Source of the DNA: Yanshouia hominis
GTDB lineage: Bacteria; Bacillota; Clostridia; Oscillospirales; Ruminococcaceae
Assembly (NCBI GenBank): GCA_014385025.1
Contig: JACRTB010000009.1
Span: 84,486 to 148,485 of the forward strand
Reading direction: 5' to 3'
DNA length: 64,000 bases
Position numbers and translations under genes: made by a program. Positions 43,746 through 52,229 of this stretch are shown in pieces. How positions within the stretch are numbered: position 1 is the stretch's first letter; each line of letters begins with the position of its first letter. The notes under the pieces are model-generated. The model saw only the letters and a program-made list of their open reading frames with translations. It searched no databases and was not told the DNA's origin.

Positions 43746-43788
43746 AAATCCCCCTGACGCGGTGAAAAGCTGCATCAGGGGGATTTTT
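43746..43788 (+). terminator. mutS2 terminator
   Basis: AAATCCCCCTGA paired with TCAGGGGGATTT and a T5 tail. Confidence 0.88.
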
Positions 43789-43896
43789 GAGCAGGAGAAG
43801 TATTTCTTCTGTCGGCAGAGTAGTCCCGTAAAGAAGCCCTCGTTTTCCAAACGCCGGACGGGACAGGTAGGCTGACAATGCTCGGGCGGTGCCGCT

Positions 43897-44137
43897 CTCC
43901 GCACTCATCAGTTACCGCACGGGGACATCAACAAGGATCAGGCGGATGCCCTCCGCCCGAGCGGGCCGCTCATCGGGCAGGTATGTGCGCGGACAGGGAG
44001 AAGACGGAGCGGCAATCGTACGTTTATAGGTTTGAGGCTGATGTAACCGGAATAAAGCCCAGCCTGTTCTGACTGCTTTCCGGCGGCAGGCACTGTCGGT
44101 ACCTGTTTTGGCCACCGGATTAGTCGGTGGTTATGAC
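43897..44137 (-). repeat. Intergenic hairpin repeat, copy D (diverged)
   Basis: On the minus strand this begins GTCATAACCACCGACTAATC at 44137 and CCGGTGG follows, closely matching the opening of copies A and B. The rest is GC-rich and only loosely similar; the left boundary is an estimate based on the length of the other copies. It lies between convergent mutS2 and the DUF3810 gene; no gene is seen in 43789-44153. Confidence 0.45.
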
Positions 44138-44153
44138 CTGTGCGGCAATATTT

Positions 44154-45302
44154 TTAGAGAGTCGTATCAGAAATTTCCGCCCGCGCCTCAGCTAAAAGCA
44201 GATCGACCATCCGGCCGTAGCTGTGCACGCCGTCGGTCAAATTGTTTGCTTTGAGATAGGTATCGTTGACCGCATCGGAAAGCTTGGCGGCCGGGGTGTG
44301 AAAATAGGGCTGCCAGTAAGCCGAAAGAGCGGCGGCGTCAGCCTCCAGCTGCTCATGATAATGCCCGCGGATTGCGAAATAACGCTCGGGGCTGACGGAA
44401 TAGAGAGCGTTCATGCTGTAAGAAAGCGCACAGTAAAGGCCGCTGTAGCGGATGTAAGGCTCATCGGATCTCAGGCAGGCAAGATAACCGATGAAGTTTG
44501 CCTCGTCCTCCCGCATAAAGCCGCAGGTATGAGCAAGCTCGTGCCCGACGGTGAAGGGGAGCTCCGTATCCGGCATATGCACATTGACGTTTGCCTCGGC
44601 GGTGTAGGGAAAATAAAAGCCGGTGAGATTAAAGCTCGAGAGAATTTCGGAAAAAATCATCGGCTTTGCCGCGATGGGAGGCTGCCCCAAAAAGGGATAC
44701 TCGGAGGAAAGGGCATGAAAGGCAGACTGAACCCGCTTTGAGGTCTCTGAAAAGGACATTCCGGTTGTGTTCTGTTCTCCCAGCGCATCCCGGGCCTCGT
44801 TGGTGCGCTGCAGCAGGGAAAGACAAAGCTCGGTAAGCTCATCGACGCTTGACGGGCGGATTTCAAGACCCGACTGCTCCGCAAAGGTGGGGCGGCTGTA
44901 ATTTGGGGCACAGGTGACGGCGAACAGCAGCAGAATCAGGGAAGGGAGGAGCACCGCGCCGCGGAGGTAATATGCGGCGGTTTTTCTCCGCTGCCGCGGC
45001 CTTTTCCACAGGAGGATGGGCAGGGAGGCCAGCGCCGCGGCAAGCACCAGAGCCAGCAGGGCCAGAATCAGTCCGGCCGCAGAAAAGGGGCCCGCCGCGC
45101 GCCCCAGCAGCCCAAATACGGCGGAAATCCAGCGGAAAAGATGCCGGGAATAAACCGTCTCCACCATCTGAGGCGGCGCCGTCCTCGAGAGCCAGATGAT
45201 TCCAAGGCCCAGAAAGCAGGGCAGCAGGCACCATACGAGGGGCTTCAAAATCCCGCCGAGTTTCCGGCGGCGGGGGGCAAGAAAGACTGATCTTTGTCCC
45301 AT
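44154..45302 (-). CDS. DUF3810 membrane metalloprotease-like protein
   Basis: About 382 aa with three membrane helices in the first 125 residues, then a soluble domain. It carries the zinc-protease signature FTVGHELAHTCGFMREDEANFIGYLAC: HELAH plus a downstream Glu. ATG 45302 follows AAAGGAA. It lies 22 nt after the Smr gene on the same strand. The family is DUF3810; substrates are unknown, and protease activity is inferred from the motif. Confidence 0.85.
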   Translation of the reverse strand: MGQRSVFLAPRRRKLGGILKPLVWCLLPCFLGLGIIWLSRTAPPQMVETVYSRHLFRWISAVFGLLGRAAGPFSAAGLILALLALVLAAALASLPILLWKRPRQRRKTAAYYLRGAVLLPSLILLLFAVTCAPNYSRPTFAEQSGLEIRPSSVDELTELCLSLLQRTNEARDALGEQNTTGMSFSETSKRVQSAFHALSSEYPFLGQPPIAAKPMIFSEILSSFNLTGFYFPYTAEANVNVHMPDTELPFTVGHELAHTCGFMREDEANFIGYLACLRSDEPYIRYSGLYCALSYSMNALYSVSPERYFAIRGHYHEQLEADAAALSAYWQPYFHTPAAKLSDAVNDTYLKANNLTDGVHSYGRMVDLLLAEARAEISDTTL

Positions 45303-45324
45303 CTTGGGGTTCCTTTCTTTACTT

Positions 45325-45666
45325 TTAAAATACCACGATGGTGATGCCGTCATTTCCCCGGGAATAATCCGAATCCCGGGTGAGGGCCGGCAGACGCGCG
45401 GTGATGCGCCGGGAATTTTCATAAAAAGGAGAAAATTCCTCGCCGCGCACAAAATCCCGGATGAGCCCGGCTTTCTGCTTCTGCGCAAGCACCGCGAGGG
45501 TATCCGCCTTGATTTTTCCCCCTCGTCCGGTCGAACCGTAGCCATGAATGATCTTGACCGCCTTTTCACCGCGCATCCTAGCCGATTGCAGGCCCTGATT
45601 GAGCCGGGAACGTGCCAGCTCTACGGTGGGCATCCCGGCCTCCAGATTGATGATGGAAATTGCCAT
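45325..45666 (-). CDS. Small Smr-domain protein
   Basis: About 113 aa. The core LEAGMPTVELARSRLNQGLQ...VKIIHGYGSTGRGGKI matches the Smr fold with the H-G-x-G motif, here without a MutS2 ATPase. Smr domains act as nicking nucleases or RNA endonucleases. AAGGAG precedes ATG 45666. It is followed by the DUF3810 gene in one operon. Confidence 0.75.
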   Translation of the reverse strand: MAISIINLEAGMPTVELARSRLNQGLQSARMRGEKAVKIIHGYGSTGRGGKIKADTLAVLAQKQKAGLIRDFVRGEEFSPFYENSRRITARLPALTRDSDYSRGNDGITIVVF

Positions 45667-45766
45667 ATGAACTGTCTCTCCTTGAAAATCGATAGAGTTA
45701 TCATAACACAACTGTGCGGCTCTTTCAATTTTTCGATGCGTCATCCCGAAAAATTTACGAATCATC

Positions 45767-45814
45767 TTGACAAGGCTGTGCTTTGTGATTATATTGTATA
45801 TATAAAATATATAC
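45767..45814 (+). promoter_or_regulatory. Promoter and YtrA-type operator of the GntR-ABC operon
   Basis: TTGACA (45767-45772), 17-nt spacer, TATATT (45790-45795). Directly after it lies GTATATATAAAATATATAC (45796-45814), an inverted repeat with 7-bp arms, the form expected for a YtrA-subfamily GntR operator. Binding there would block transcription initiation of its own operon. Confidence 0.72.
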
Positions 45815-45831
45815 GGATGGGAGGCGGCGGC

Positions 45832-46206
45832 TTGACCATCAGCATCAGCAATTCAAGCGGCAAGCCAATTTACGAGCAGATTACAATTCAGATCAAGAGT
45901 CAGATTGCATCGGGCGCGCTGGTCCCCGGCGACGCCCTGCCGTCAATCCGCCTGCTGGCAAAAGAGCTGAGAATCAGCGTCATCACCACCAAGCGTGCCT
46001 ATGAAGATTTGGAACGTGATGGGTTCATCGAGACGGTGGCCGGAAAGGGAAGCTTTGTCGCGGGCAGAAATCTGGAATTGCTTCGGGAACATGCCCTGAC
46101 CCAAATCGAGGAACGTCTGGGAGCGGCGGTAGAACTCGCGAAGCAGAGCGCGGTGGACTGCAGCGAGCTGCAGGAGATGCTGGAACTTTTATATCGGGAG
46201 GAATGA
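45832..46206 (+). CDS. GntR-family transcriptional regulator (YtrA subfamily)
   Basis: About 124 aa. The N-terminal winged helix has GKPIYEQITIQIKSQIASGALVPGDALPSIRLLAKELRIS and ITTKRAYEDLERDGFIETVAGKGSFVAG. The short C-terminal tail without an effector domain is typical of YtrA-type regulators of ABC transporter operons. TTG 45832 is chosen because GGGAGG lies upstream; ATG 45817 is in frame but overlaps that site. Its stop overlaps the region of the next start. Confidence 0.92.
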   Translation: MTISISNSSGKPIYEQITIQIKSQIASGALVPGDALPSIRLLAKELRISVITTKRAYEDLERDGFIETVAGKGSFVAGRNLELLREHALTQIEERLGAAVELAKQSAVDCSELQEMLELLYREE

Positions 46207-46208
46207 CC

Positions 46209-47069
46209 ATGCAGGAGCTTCTTACGGTGCGCGGACTGACCAGGCGTTACGATCGCTTCACTTTGGACCATATTGATTTTTCGCTTCCCTGTGGCAGTAT
46301 CATGGGACTGATGGGGGATAACGGCGCGGGAAAGACAACGACCCTCAAGCTGATTTTGAACCTGATCCGTCGTGATGAGGGAGAGGTGCTGGTTTTCGGA
46401 AAGGATAACATTACCTGTGAACGGGAGATCAAGGAGGAGATCGGCGTCGTTTTTGACGAATGCCATTTTTCCGACCTGCTGCGTCCGGCGGACCTGGGCA
46501 GGATTTTTTCACAGGTCTATCAAAATTGGGATTCGGCCTCCTACAAAGCGCTGCTTGATCGGTTTGCACTTCCCGGGCGGGCAGAGATTAAGACCCTCTC
46601 CAGGGGAATGAAGATGAAGCTTTCTCTGGCCTGCGCTCTGGCGCACCATCCCCGTTTTCTGATTCTGGATGAGGCCACCGGCGGACTCGATCCCGTGGCG
46701 CGCAGCGAGCTGCTGGATCTGCTGCTTGAGTTCATTCAGGATGAAAGCCGTTCGGTGCTGGTGTCTTCCCACATCATCTCCGATCTGGAACGGATCTGTG
46801 ATACGATCGGCTATCTGCACGAAGGCCGGATGGTCTTCTGTCAGGAAAAGGACGCGCTTCTGGAACGTCTGGGTGTCCTGCACTGCGGAGAGGGCGACCT
46901 TGCCTTGCTGGAACCGGAGTTTCTGCTGCGGGTACGCCGCCATCAATTCGGATGCGACGCTTTGGTGGAATGCCGCGAGTCAATTCGGAATCGCCATCCC
47001 GACTGGGCGCTCGACCGCGCAACACTCGAGGAAATTATGTTGTTTTATGCAAAGGGGGAAGAACGGTGA
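46209..47069 (+). CDS. ABC transporter ATP-binding protein
   Basis: About 286 aa. Walker A GDNGAGKTTTLK near residue 40, signature LSRGMKMKLSLACALAHHPR near residue 135 and Walker B FLILDEATGGLDPVARSELL follow in order. The C-terminal extension is usual for this group. GGGAGG precedes ATG 46209; ATG 46203 is too close to it. The stop overlaps the permease GTG. With the GntR regulator it resembles ytr-type operons that answer to cell-wall antibiotics. Confidence 0.93.
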   Translation: MQELLTVRGLTRRYDRFTLDHIDFSLPCGSIMGLMGDNGAGKTTTLKLILNLIRRDEGEVLVFGKDNITCEREIKEEIGVVFDECHFSDLLRPADLGRIFSQVYQNWDSASYKALLDRFALPGRAEIKTLSRGMKMKLSLACALAHHPRFLILDEATGGLDPVARSELLDLLLEFIQDESRSVLVSSHIISDLERICDTIGYLHEGRMVFCQEKDALLERLGVLHCGEGDLALLEPEFLLRVRRHQFGCDALVECRESIRNRHPDWALDRATLEEIMLFYAKGEER

Positions 47070-47692
47070 AGGGACTGCTCCTGAAGGACCTTTATACCAT
47101 GCGCAGCTATCTGCGCACCTTGGCGGTGATGTTCGTTTTCTATATCGTGCTTGGCTTTGTGAGCCGCACCAGCAGCTTTTTCGCGGCGTTTGTGGGGGTG
47201 CTTTGCATTGTCATGACCGTTACCTCCTACGCCTATGACCAGACCTGCGGATGGAATCTCTACGGCGCGAGTCTGCCGGTCAGCCGCCGCGAGATAGTGC
47301 GGTCAAAATATCTGCTGGCGCTCCTGCTCTCCGCGGCCGGTATTTTGGTGACGATTTTGGCCCATCTGCTCTTTGTTTTGGGAGGCCGGGGAGGAAGCCT
47401 TGCGGATATCCTTCCGAACGCTCTGGGGGCTGGCGTGTCGGGTTTTCTGATTGTGATCATCCTGCTGCCGGTACTCTACCGCTTCGGGGTGGAGAAGGGA
47501 AGGGTGGTGATGATGATACTGGCGGCCGGGATCATGGGAGGAATCTTTCTGATGGCGCAGATTTCGCCCGGTATCCGCATTCCCGAGGCTCGAATCAGAG
47601 CAGCACTCTGGTTTGCTCCGGCTGTTCTGGCCGTCATGCTGGTGATTTCTTATGCTCTCTCCTGCCGCTTCTTTGAGGCAAAGGACCTGTAG
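47066..47692 (+). CDS. ABC-2 type transporter permease
   Basis: About 208 aa with six hydrophobic helices and the N-terminal MKGLLLKDLYTMRSYLRT of the ABC2_membrane_5 family. GTG 47066 overlaps the ATPase stop (GTGA), with AAAGGGGG upstream. It pairs with the ATPase as a half-sized exporter. Substrate unknown. Confidence 0.87.
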   Translation: MKGLLLKDLYTMRSYLRTLAVMFVFYIVLGFVSRTSSFFAAFVGVLCIVMTVTSYAYDQTCGWNLYGASLPVSRREIVRSKYLLALLLSAAGILVTILAHLLFVLGGRGGSLADILPNALGAGVSGFLIVIILLPVLYRFGVEKGRVVMMILAAGIMGGIFLMAQISPGIRIPEARIRAALWFAPAVLAVMLVISYALSCRFFEAKDL

Positions 47693-47700
47693 CCGCACGG

Positions 47701-47736
47701 AAAAACGGCCTCCCTTCATAGGGCGAGGCCGTTTTT
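47701..47736. terminator. Bidirectional terminator after the ABC operon
   Basis: AAAAACGGCCTC paired with GAGGCCGTTTTT between the convergent ABC permease and SpoVAF-like genes. Confidence 0.88.
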
Positions 47737-47741
47737 CATGC

Positions 47742-49181
47742 TCAGGTATTGTCGTCGTGCATGCTGCGCCGGACGAAGAGCCGCAGCATTCTTGAACCGT
47801 CAAAGGGGATCAGAGGGTAGAGGTAATTCTTTCCGAGGACGGTCGGAGTTGTGGCAATCAGCACCGCGATCAGGATGACCCCCGCCACAAAACCCCACAG
47901 GTTGAAAAGCTGAACCAGAATAATTAAGGCGACCCGGCAGAGCTTAAACGCATATCCGAGTTCAAAGCTCGGCTGTGCAAAGTTTGCCACCGCGACAAAA
48001 GCCATATAGAGCAGCACCTCCGGGACAAACCATCGTGCGGTTACGGCAAATTCTCCAAGAATCAGCGCCGAAACCACCGAAAAGGAACCGCCGAGCGCGG
48101 CCGGAGTGTTGAGGGACGCCTGCTTGAGACAGTCGATGACCAGCTCCACGACCAGAAGCTGGAAAAAAATCGGCACGTCGTTGGGCTTTTCGACCTGAAT
48201 AAAGGACAGCCATGGCGGGATGAGCTGAGGATTTTTGACCATCAGAAACCAGACCGGAATTAAAAACAGCGTCAGCAGGTAAATCAGGTAGCGGGTCAGC
48301 CGCAGATAGCTTCCGACAAGGGGAGGAAAATAGTAGTCGTTGGTATCCTGAAAGAAATCGAAGAAGGAGCTGGGCAGAAGCATGATCGAAGGGGTTCCGT
48401 CCACGATCAGGACAATTCCGCCTTCACAGATGGTAGCGGCCGCTGTGTCGGGGCGCTCTGTGTAGCGCACCCGAGGGAACGGGTTGTACCACCGCTTGGG
48501 AATCAGGCATTCGGAAAGGCTTTCCTGTCCCATGGAAAGCGTTTTAACGTCGAGAGCGTCAATCTTTTTTGCCAGTCCCTGCACGGTTTCGGGGTCGGCG
48601 CGCCCCTCAAGGTAGGCGAGCACCACGTCGGTCTTGGAGACGCTTCCGACAGAGTGATATTGCATGGTAAGGCGGGAATCACGAATATGACGGCGGATCA
48701 GTGCGGTGTTGATGACCAGCGTTTCGGCAAAGCTGTCCCGGGCGCCGCGCAGCACCCGATCGCTGTCCGGCTCCTGCAGGGAGCGGGTGGGATAGGTCCT
48801 TGCGTCAATCATGATGGCTTCCGGATAGCCCTGCACAATCAGAGCCAGCGGGCCGGACAGCACCTGATCGATAACAGTGCTCACTTTTGTCTCAAGACTG
48901 ACTTCAAGGTAGGGGATATACCGGTCGGAAAAGGACTTGGTATCGGGGAATTTCTCAAGATCCCCCTCCTGAATCGCGGTGAGGGTTGTGATGATTTTGA
49001 GCATGATGGCATCTTTGGCAAAGCCGTCGATCAGGTAGAGCTTTGCCTGCCGCCCTGCAATAGAGAGGTCGCGCCCCACGATATCAAAGCTCTCCCTGAC
49101 TCGCAGCGCGCGGTCAAGGATATCGAGGTCCTGTGCATAGTTTCCGGTCAGTTTGTCCGGAAAGGAAGATTTTTGCCGCAT
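47742..49181 (-). CDS. GerA-family spore protein, SpoVAF-like
   Basis: About 479 aa. A soluble N-terminal domain of about 280 residues contains VRESFDIVGRDLSIAGRQAKLYLIDGFAKD and PEAIMIDARTYPTRSLQEPDSDRVLRGARDSFAETL; the latter matches GerA/SpoVAF A-subunits. About five membrane helices follow, with SLNTPAALGGSFSVVSALILGEFAV. The LYLIDGFAKD segment points to SpoVAF, whose role is in spore germination with SpoVA channels. ACGGAGG precedes ATG 49181. No gerB/gerC or spoVA genes lie nearby. Confidence 0.88.
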   Translation of the reverse strand: MRQKSSFPDKLTGNYAQDLDILDRALRVRESFDIVGRDLSIAGRQAKLYLIDGFAKDAIMLKIITTLTAIQEGDLEKFPDTKSFSDRYIPYLEVSLETKVSTVIDQVLSGPLALIVQGYPEAIMIDARTYPTRSLQEPDSDRVLRGARDSFAETLVINTALIRRHIRDSRLTMQYHSVGSVSKTDVVLAYLEGRADPETVQGLAKKIDALDVKTLSMGQESLSECLIPKRWYNPFPRVRYTERPDTAAATICEGGIVLIVDGTPSIMLLPSSFFDFFQDTNDYYFPPLVGSYLRLTRYLIYLLTLFLIPVWFLMVKNPQLIPPWLSFIQVEKPNDVPIFFQLLVVELVIDCLKQASLNTPAALGGSFSVVSALILGEFAVTARWFVPEVLLYMAFVAVANFAQPSFELGYAFKLCRVALIILVQLFNLWGFVAGVILIAVLIATTPTVLGKNYLYPLIPFDGSRMLRLFVRRSMHDDNT

Positions 49182-49219
49182 AAGAAGCCTCCGTACACTT
49201 TCAGAATCAAAGTTTCTTG

Positions 49220-49248
49220 TTGTATTGTGTGCAATTTATTGATAGAAT
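49220..49248 (+). promoter_or_regulatory. Promoter of the esterase operon
   Basis: TTGTAT (49220-49225), 17-nt spacer, TAGAAT (49243-49248), 75 nt before the first gene. Confidence 0.55.
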
Positions 49249-49322
49249 AACAGCAGCCGCAGAAGAAAAAAGACCATGTGCAGACCGTTTGATATACAGG
49301 CGGACAGCGGAAGGACGTTTGA

Positions 49323-50258
49323 ATGGCAATCAACAAGTATATGCGGGCGGCGCTCAAGGCGCTTTCCTACGGCGAACCTGACCTGACCGAGAACTATGAG
49401 ATGGTCCGCAAAATTAAGGAGCTCAAACGCGGGGTTGGTGCCGGACTGGCCTATCGCACCTGGGATCATCTCGTTCCCTGCGGGGACCATCACGTCCCGG
49501 TGCGAATTTTTGCTCCTGACGCCGGCCCGCTCGGACGACCGGTTCTGCTCTTTTTTCACGGGGGCGGCTGGGTTACCGGCAACATTGAGAATTACAGCGG
49601 CGTCTGTGCCGCATTGGCGAAAGCGACGGGCTGCCTGGTGGCCTCCGTCGATTATCGCCTTGCCCCTGAGCACAAGTTTCCGAGAGGGCTTAACGACTGC
49701 TACGCGGCGGCGCAGGAGCTGCTGGAAAAGCCGGGGCTGCTGGGAGTCGAGCGGGATCAGATTACCCTGATCGGCGACAGCGCGGGCGGGAATCTGGCGG
49801 CAGCCGTTTCGCTGATGGCGAGGGATCGCGGAGGGCTCCTGCCGGCAAGGCAGATTTTGATCTATCCGGCCGTCTATTCCGATCATACCCCGGCGTCGCC
49901 TTTTCCCTCGGTGCGTGAAAACGGCACCGGTTATCTGCTGACCTCCAAGCGGGTGGAGGAATATCTTCAGCTCTATCGTTCCGGACCCGAGGATCTGCAA
50001 AACCCTTACCTTGCTCCGCTGCTGGCCGGGGATTTTTCCGGGCAGCCCGATACGCTGGTGATTACGGCCGAATACGACCCGCTGCGCGACGAGGGGGAGG
50101 AATACGCCCGCCGGCTTGCCTTCGCGGGAAACCGCGTGGTCCTGCATCGGATGCCCGACGCGCTGCACGGTTTTTTCTCGCTGCCGGCGCGGTTTGCACA
50201 GGTTCGCAGGGCGCACCTGTATATCCAACAATTTATTGCCGGAGATGATATGCTTTGA
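49323..50258 (+). CDS. Alpha/beta-hydrolase esterase, HSL family
   Basis: About 311 aa. The oxyanion motif is LLFFHGGGWVTG near residue 77 and the nucleophile elbow is LIGDSAGGNLAAA near residue 152. The acid Asp is in TAEYDPLRDEGEEYARRL and the His in DALHGFFSLPARF, completing the triad of hormone-sensitive-lipase-type esterases. YRLAPEHKFP is also typical. The gene is first in a three-gene operon with a condensation-like acyltransferase and DUF6320; together they suggest synthesis or turnover of a small ester or lipid. Confidence 0.9.
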   Translation: MAINKYMRAALKALSYGEPDLTENYEMVRKIKELKRGVGAGLAYRTWDHLVPCGDHHVPVRIFAPDAGPLGRPVLLFFHGGGWVTGNIENYSGVCAALAKATGCLVASVDYRLAPEHKFPRGLNDCYAAAQELLEKPGLLGVERDQITLIGDSAGGNLAAAVSLMARDRGGLLPARQILIYPAVYSDHTPASPFPSVRENGTGYLLTSKRVEEYLQLYRSGPEDLQNPYLAPLLAGDFSGQPDTLVITAEYDPLRDEGEEYARRLAFAGNRVVLHRMPDALHGFFSLPARFAQVRRAHLYIQQFIAGDDML

Positions 50259-51541
50259 ATAACGGCCACATGGCGGAATGGCGCAGGCTCGACAATGCTG
50301 CCAAAATTTTTCCATCGGCTACTTCGAAAGCGGATACAAAGGTGTTCCGCTTCTCCGCGGAACTCAATGAGCCGGTTGACCGCTATTTGCTTCAGGATGC
50401 TCTTGAACGTACGCTGGAGGATTTCCCGGGCTTCTGCTGTGTGCTCAAGCGCGGACTGTTCTGGTACTATCTGGAGGAATCTGCGACGGACTTTTTGGTT
50501 CATGAGGAAGATGCGCCGCCCTGCGGCATCCTCTATCATGATTCCCGTTCTCCGCTTTTTGATGTGAGCTATTACCGATGCCGGATCAATGTGGAGCTCT
50601 ATCACGTTCTGACCGACGGCGCGGGGGCGCTTCAGTTTTTGAAGGCGCTGACCTTTTACTACCTCCGGGCGGCCCACCGCGAGGAACTGAAACACTGCGC
50701 GCCGCTCGACTTTGACGCTTCCGCCGCGCAGCGCGCGGATGACAGCTTTGCGAAATACTATACCGGGAAAAAACCCCGCCGTTCAAGGCTTCTCAAAAAG
50801 CTGCCGCCCGTCTATTACCTCAAAGGCCCCAAAACGGCGGAATACCATCTCAAAATTGTGGAGGGAATGGTGCCCTCCGACAAGATGCTCGCCTGCGCAA
50901 GGGAACGGAACGTCTCGGTCACCGCGCTTTTAACCGCTATCCTGATGCGTTCCATCCATGAGGAAATGGGGGAGCGGGACAAAAAAAAGATTGTCGCTGT
51001 TTCGATTCCGGTCAATCTTCACAAATATTTTCCCTCTCAGACGGTGCGGAATTTTTTCAGCGTTGTCAATATCGGTTACTGTTTTGACGGCTCATCCGAC
51101 CGGATTGAGGATATCGCCGTATCAGTTCGCGACACCCTTGCGGAAACGCTCAACAGCGATTACCTGCAGGAACGGCTCGATACGCTGGCGGCGGTCGAAC
51201 ACTGGATGATCGCCCGGGTTGTGCCGCTTTTTATCAAAAACATTGTTCTCAAACGGTTTTACCTGCGTTCTGAGCGGGAATACACCACCACTCTGTCCAA
51301 TGTCGGGCAGGTGGAGATGCCGCCGGAAATGTCGCCTTATATTCACCGGTTTGACGTGTTCAACAGCACCAAGGATCTTCAGGCATGTCTTTGCTCCTTC
51401 GAAAACCGAATGAGCATCAGCTTTACCTCACAGCTTTTAAGCAACGACATTGAACGTCGGTTTTTCCGGACGCTGACCGCTATGGGAATCCCGGTCGAGC
51501 TTTCCTACAACCGTTTTGAAGGAATGGGGGAAAGAGATTGA
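50255..51541 (+). CDS. Condensation-domain-like acyltransferase (alcohol acetyltransferase type)
   Basis: About 428 aa. The start WRRLDNAAKIFP and the catalytic ELYHVLTDGAGALQFLKAL, an H-x3-D-G motif, place it in the CoA-dependent acyltransferase/condensation fold, in the group annotated as alcohol acetyltransferase. It is a stand-alone domain, with no carrier protein or adenylation domain. The TTG at 50255 overlaps the previous stop, with GGAG about ten nucleotides before it; ATG 50270 is an alternative. Downstream coupling to DUF6320 is by a TTGA overlap. Confidence 0.82.
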   Translation: MNNGHMAEWRRLDNAAKIFPSATSKADTKVFRFSAELNEPVDRYLLQDALERTLEDFPGFCCVLKRGLFWYYLEESATDFLVHEEDAPPCGILYHDSRSPLFDVSYYRCRINVELYHVLTDGAGALQFLKALTFYYLRAAHREELKHCAPLDFDASAAQRADDSFAKYYTGKKPRRSRLLKKLPPVYYLKGPKTAEYHLKIVEGMVPSDKMLACARERNVSVTALLTAILMRSIHEEMGERDKKKIVAVSIPVNLHKYFPSQTVRNFFSVVNIGYCFDGSSDRIEDIAVSVRDTLAETLNSDYLQERLDTLAAVEHWMIARVVPLFIKNIVLKRFYLRSEREYTTTLSNVGQVEMPPEMSPYIHRFDVFNSTKDLQACLCSFENRMSISFTSQLLSNDIERRFFRTLTAMGIPVELSYNRFEGMGERD

Positions 51542-52203
51542 AATTTTGCACAAGATGCGGCCTCTCGGTGACGGGCAGCGGCTCAAAATGTCCTCTCTGC
51601 CAGCATACTCTTTCCGACGACGGGGAGGAGTCGCCCGATGTTTTTCCGCGCATTGAGACGATTGCCCATACGCATGGAATGCTCCTTCGGTGCCTGCTGT
51701 TTGGATTGATTTCGGTATCGATTGTTGCGGTGATGCTTGATTGGGTGTTCCCGGATAAACCCTTTTGGTCGGGCTTTGCCGTCGCGGGAGCGGCTTGTGT
51801 CTGGATTTCGGTTCGTATCGCGATTACCGGCCGCGGCAATATCATGAAGAAGCTGCTGAATCTCTCCATCCTGATCAGCCCGTTATCGGTGATATGGGAT
51901 ATTGCCACCGGATGGCACCGGTGGTCGATCGATTTTGTTCTGCCTTGCACCTATCTGACGGTGATGCTGGCCATCACCGTGATCTCAAGGATCACCAGGA
52001 TGCCCGCCGAACGCTATCTGATCTATCTGATCTTCCTGCTGCTGTTTGGGCTGATTCCGGCGATTTTTCTTGCGGCCGAATGGAATGGGGTGCGGCTGCC
52101 GTCCTTCCTCTGCGTCACGTGCAGCCTGCTGCTTTTTTCGGCGCATCTCGTTTTTGACGGGCCTAAGATGAAGGGAGAGCTTCGGCGCAGGCTTCATCTC
52201 TGA
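51538..52203 (+). CDS. DUF6320-type zinc-ribbon membrane protein
   Basis: About 221 aa. An N-terminal zinc ribbon (FCTRCGLSVTGSGSKCPLCQHTL) is followed by about six membrane helices. It belongs to the DUF6320 group, which often lies next to esterase and acetyltransferase-like genes in Clostridia and Actinobacteria. TTG 51538 overlaps the preceding stop and has GGGGGAAAGAG upstream. Function unknown; a membrane partner or transporter of the ester product is only a guess. Confidence 0.75.
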   Translation: MKFCTRCGLSVTGSGSKCPLCQHTLSDDGEESPDVFPRIETIAHTHGMLLRCLLFGLISVSIVAVMLDWVFPDKPFWSGFAVAGAACVWISVRIAITGRGNIMKKLLNLSILISPLSVIWDIATGWHRWSIDFVLPCTYLTVMLAITVISRITRMPAERYLIYLIFLLLFGLIPAIFLAAEWNGVRLPSFLCVTCSLLLFSAHLVFDGPKMKGELRRRLHL

Positions 52204-52229
52204 ACCATGTATGAAAGGGGGCGGTGGTC

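Noticed and set aside
11700..44137. CRISPR array as an explanation for the repeated hairpins
   Set aside because: Copies are single, far apart and over 200 nt long; no short repeat-spacer pattern and no cas genes.
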